Of a stretch of 33,744 nucleotides of DNA, positions 31,440 through 33,744 are shown in pieces (the stretch's first letter is position 1; every line of letters begins with the position of its first letter). Origin of the DNA: Welwitschia mirabilis (lineage: Eukaryota; Gnetophyta; Gnetopsida; Welwitschiales); the NCBI GenBank assembly GCA_051453625.1, contig JBOZIK010000001.1, positions 244,241,558 through 244,275,301 of the forward strand. Reading direction: 5' to 3'. A program made the position numbers and the translations under genes. Under the pieces are notes generated by a model, which saw only the letters and a program-made list of their open reading frames with translations, was not told where the DNA came from and did not search any database.

Positions 31440-32470
31440 GCCACCACTTCAAGAAGTTGAGATTTCTATTGAATTAACCCCAATAACCCAACCGATTTCT
31501 AATGAACATATAGAATCTCTCTTACAAAAATGAAAAAATTAAAAATTTAGCTTAAAAACTATTAGAAAAAGGTTTTATTTATTTTNNNNNNNNNNNNNNN
31601 NNNNNNNNNNNNNNNNNNNNNNNNNNNNNNNNNNNNNNNNNNNNNNNNNNNNNNNNNNNNNNNNNNNNNNNNNNNNNNNNNNNNNAAAATTGAGCTTGAA
31701 AACTCTTAGAAAAAGGTTTTATTTATTTTAGTGTATTAGTATGTAAAGAATTTGTATTATTTGTAAAGAAAAGAGATAGAATGCCATGATTATGCATTGG
31801 TTATAGATAGCTAAATAAGGTTATCATCATGAACAAATAGTTGCTATCATGAATTAATGATCTTTTTTATTGGCTTAAGAAATCTAAGATATTCAAAAAA
31901 CTTAATCTAAAATCTAGATATCATTACTTTTAAATTAAGGAAGAATATATTCATAAAACAACATTTAGAACTTACTATGGGCATTATGAGCTTACTGGTA
32001 TGCCTTTGGGTTTAACTAATGCCCTTGCAATATTTATGAGTCTTATGAATTATATTTTGATTTATTTATAATAGTTTTCATTAATGATATCCTTATTTAT
32101 TCTAAAATATATGAAGAATATGAGAAATACTTTAGAATAATATGAATTATTAATTCTATGCTAACATGAATGAATTCTCTTTTTAAAAAGAATCTATCTA
32201 ATTTCTAGGTTACGTAGTATCTAAGAAAGGTATTTTATTTGATCAAAATAAATTTAAAAAAAATCATGAAATGGACAACACCAATAAAATTTCTAATCTT
32301 AGAAGCTTTCTTAGTCATTCCAAGTACTATCATCAATTCATCTTCAACTTCTCTAAGATAGGTTTTTCATTAATAAGCCTTTTAAAGAAAAATAAAGAAT
32401 TCTCATGGACAAAAGAATGCTAGTATTCATTTGATTTTCTTAAAGAATGATTAACTAGTGCTCTAGTCTC
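31440..32470 (+). pseudogene. Chromovirus reverse transcriptase and connection domain remnant
   Basis: Copies RNA to cDNA. Starts with EVEISIELTPITQPIS (about 31455-31500), then LLEKGFIYF at a 100-N gap (31586-31685). After the gap come CKEFVLFVKKRDRMP and KSKIFKKLNLKSRYHYF, with Asn at the first catalytic Asp (31904-31906). [20 protein letters not shown] (about 31970-32030) follows, and the active-site box FINDILIYS has Asn for the first Asp of the pair (32083-32085). The connection part includes FLGYVVSKKGILFDQNK (about 32200), NLRSFLSHSKYYHQFI and KNKEFSWTKEC. The order is complete, but it is interrupted by stops and shifts. Confidence 0.87.
31586..31685. other. Assembly gap (100 N) with similar flanks
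   Basis: About 43 bases before the gap (31543-31585) recur after it (31686-31729) with about three differences, so contig ends overlap. The codons on both sides are the same LEKGF RT segment, so protein sequence is duplicated rather than missing. Confidence 0.85.
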
Positions 32471-32850
32471 AGCATTGTTAGATGATTCAAAGATTTTTTT
32501 AGTTTATATTGATGCATTTGGAGAAGGCCTTGGAGTAGTTCTTGAATACAATAAAAGAGTGATAGCTTATGGACTAAGAAAACTTACAACTCATAAGAGA
32601 AATTATTCTTTTTATGATCTTGAATTGGTTATAGTAATTTTTACTTTAAAGTTGTAGAATCATTATTTCTATTATGTAAATTCTCAAGTTTAAACAGATC
32701 ATTAAAGTCTAGAATAAATTTTTACTCAATAAAACATAAACATTAAGTAAAGAAGATATATGAAATTTCTTGGTGATCTTGATCTAAATATTTAATATCA
32801 TAAAGCTAAGTAAAATAAGGTTTCAGATGCTTTTAGTAGATAAGGTTATC
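32471..32850 (+). pseudogene. Chromovirus RNase H remnant
   Basis: Removes template RNA. The open frame 32475-32657 carries LVYIDAFGEGLGVVLEYN, with the first catalytic Asp kept, then KRVIAYGLRKLTTHKRNY and YDLELVIVIFTLKL, the usual chromovirus block with the catalytic Glu position in the DLE motif. The domain tail KVSDAFSR is at about 32818-32840. A stop follows codon 60. It is one of the best-preserved stretches in the window. Confidence 0.87.
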
Positions 32851-32989
32851 ATAAAGTAATCATGAAAATTCAAAGAAAAATTCCTATCATTATTTTAAAA
32901 GTAAAAAATTTATCAAAAATTAAAGGACAATTATAAAAGTCAATATGTTAAAAGAATTTTAATATCAATTTAGATAGAATTATCAGATT

Positions 32990-33744
32990 TAAGAAAATAT
33001 TTTTGGTTTCTAATGTAGATGGAATTAGATATAAGTTAATGTTTAATTTTATAACTAACTTATATTAGATGAACCTAGATAAATTAAAATGTACCAAATA
33101 TAAAATAAAAATTTTGGTAGATAGGGATAAAAATAGATATAGGAGAATTTCTATCAAGATGTCTTAATTATCAACAAGTTAAAGTAGAACATAGAAATTT
33201 AGTATTACTTTATTTTTATGATATTCTAGAATATAAATGGAATGTGATTTATATGAACTTTATTTTAGAACTTTAGAAAAGTGAAAAATGTAATAACTTT
33301 ATTATGGTAATAATTAATAGAGAAAGTAATTTAGCACATTTAATTCTTATAAAAACTACTTATGATGCCAAAGATATTACTAAGGTATATATTTAAAATG
33401 TTACGCAATTATATGATATGCCTTTAGTAATTATCTTTTGAGATAAATTCAAAATTTACTTCTAAGTTTTAGTAAGAATTACAAATAGGTTTAAAAACCA
33501 AGTTAAATATAATAAATACATTTCATCCTTAAACATATGGCTAGCAAAAGAAATTAATCAAATTTTAGAAGGACTTCTTAGAGCATGCATTCTACATAGT
33601 ACCAAGATTTGGGAAGATTACCTACTATTGGTAGAATTTACATATAATAATAGTTATTAGACTTCAATTCAAATGACTCTATTTGAAGCCATATATGGTA
33701 GAAAATATAGAGTACTCACTTTAATAGAATATAAAGAAATATTA
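32990..33744 (+). pseudogene. Chromovirus integrase remnant, cut by the window end
   Basis: Inserts cDNA. The zinc module end reads CLNYQQVKVEHRN (about 33152-33190), with Tyr for the last Cys. The core starts KWNVIYMNFILEL, with Asn at the first catalytic Asp (33256-33258). TTYDAKDITKVYI and TQLYDMPLVIIF lead to the second catalytic region, a stop next to DKFK (about 33440). The third block has Lys at the place expected for the catalytic Glu (33548-33550), with stop codons where Gln residues are usual. LEGLLRACILH, YLLLVEFTYNNSY and TLFEAIYGRKYR (to about 33709) close the core. The C-terminus and any chromodomain lie outside the window. Confidence 0.85.

Larger units (their letters stand above)
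29519..33744 (+). mobile_element. Ty3/gypsy chromovirus, Tekay/Del-like, partial, plus strand
   Basis: Domain order gag, protease, RT, RNase H, integrase on the plus strand, truncated by the window end. Tekay-like traits are the gag WKEFKHMFKEKY block, the RNase H VYIDAFGEGLGVVL with KLTTHKRNYSFYDLE, and the integrase QVKVEH and EAIYGRKYR blocks. The chromodomain that would confirm a chromovirus lies beyond 33744. The left boundary is uncertain because of the gap and because I could not define the 5' LTR. All frames are broken, and active-site Asp codons are Asn in RT and integrase. Confidence 0.82.

Noticed and set aside
1-33744. Host genes, tRNA, rRNA, CRISPR arrays, phage or defence systems
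   Set aside because: I looked on both strands and found none. No non-transposon protein motif, cloverleaf or regularly spaced spacer array was seen.

Overview
The window is plant nuclear DNA from a repeat-rich, probably heterochromatic, region. It is very AT-rich. I see no intact host gene, rRNA, tRNA, CRISPR array or bacterial-type operon. Almost everything I can identify belongs to three long-dead LTR retrotransposons of lineages found in flowering plants. All open frames are short fragments of decayed polyproteins or chance frames. I cannot name the species.

Layout. (1) 1-2747 is gene-free flank with a (TA)n(CA)n microsatellite. (2) 2748-13395 is a structurally complete plus-strand Ty1/copia element of the Sirevirus (SIRE1/Maximus) type: LTRs at 2748-4372 and 11813-13395, an initiator-Met primer-binding site, decayed gag, protease, integrase, reverse transcriptase and RNase H, a downstream envelope-like ORF with a domain resembling the family 'putative plant transposon protein', a polypurine tract abutting the 3' LTR, and an imperfect 5-bp target duplication. 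(3) 13396-14500 ends with what looks like the LTR end, primer-binding site and leader of an older plus-strand element. (4) 14501-24153 is a complete minus-strand Ty3/gypsy element of the Athila type: LTRs at both ends, a degraded tRNA-Asp-type primer-binding site, a polypurine tract, and gag-PR-RT-RH-INT in order. (5) 24154-29518 has no recognisable gene. It holds a possible long LTR start with a TATA box, two minisatellites, a compound microsatellite, a tandem ~205-bp duplication and a 687-bp gap. (6) About 29519 to the window end is a plus-strand Ty3/gypsy chromovirus, probably Tekay/Del type, running gag-PR-RT-RH-INT and cut off by the window edge inside integrase.

The elements do not work together. 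They form an archaeological layer, with Athila apparently inserted just downstream of an older primer-binding site. In all three, active-site Asp codons read as Asn and the integrase catalytic Glu reads as Lys. Each of these is a G-to-A change on the coding strand, the pattern expected from deamination of methylated cytosine. Several N runs are flanked by the same sequence on both sides. That indicates contig ends that were not merged, so local lengths are inflated. Removing these duplications brings the two Athila LTRs to nearly equal length (about 1250 and 1256 bp). I found no convincing undescribed biological system. The most interesting items are the envelope-like ORF, the clustered AGATGTCT/AGACATCT motif, the parallel loss of catalytic residues, and the assembly duplications.
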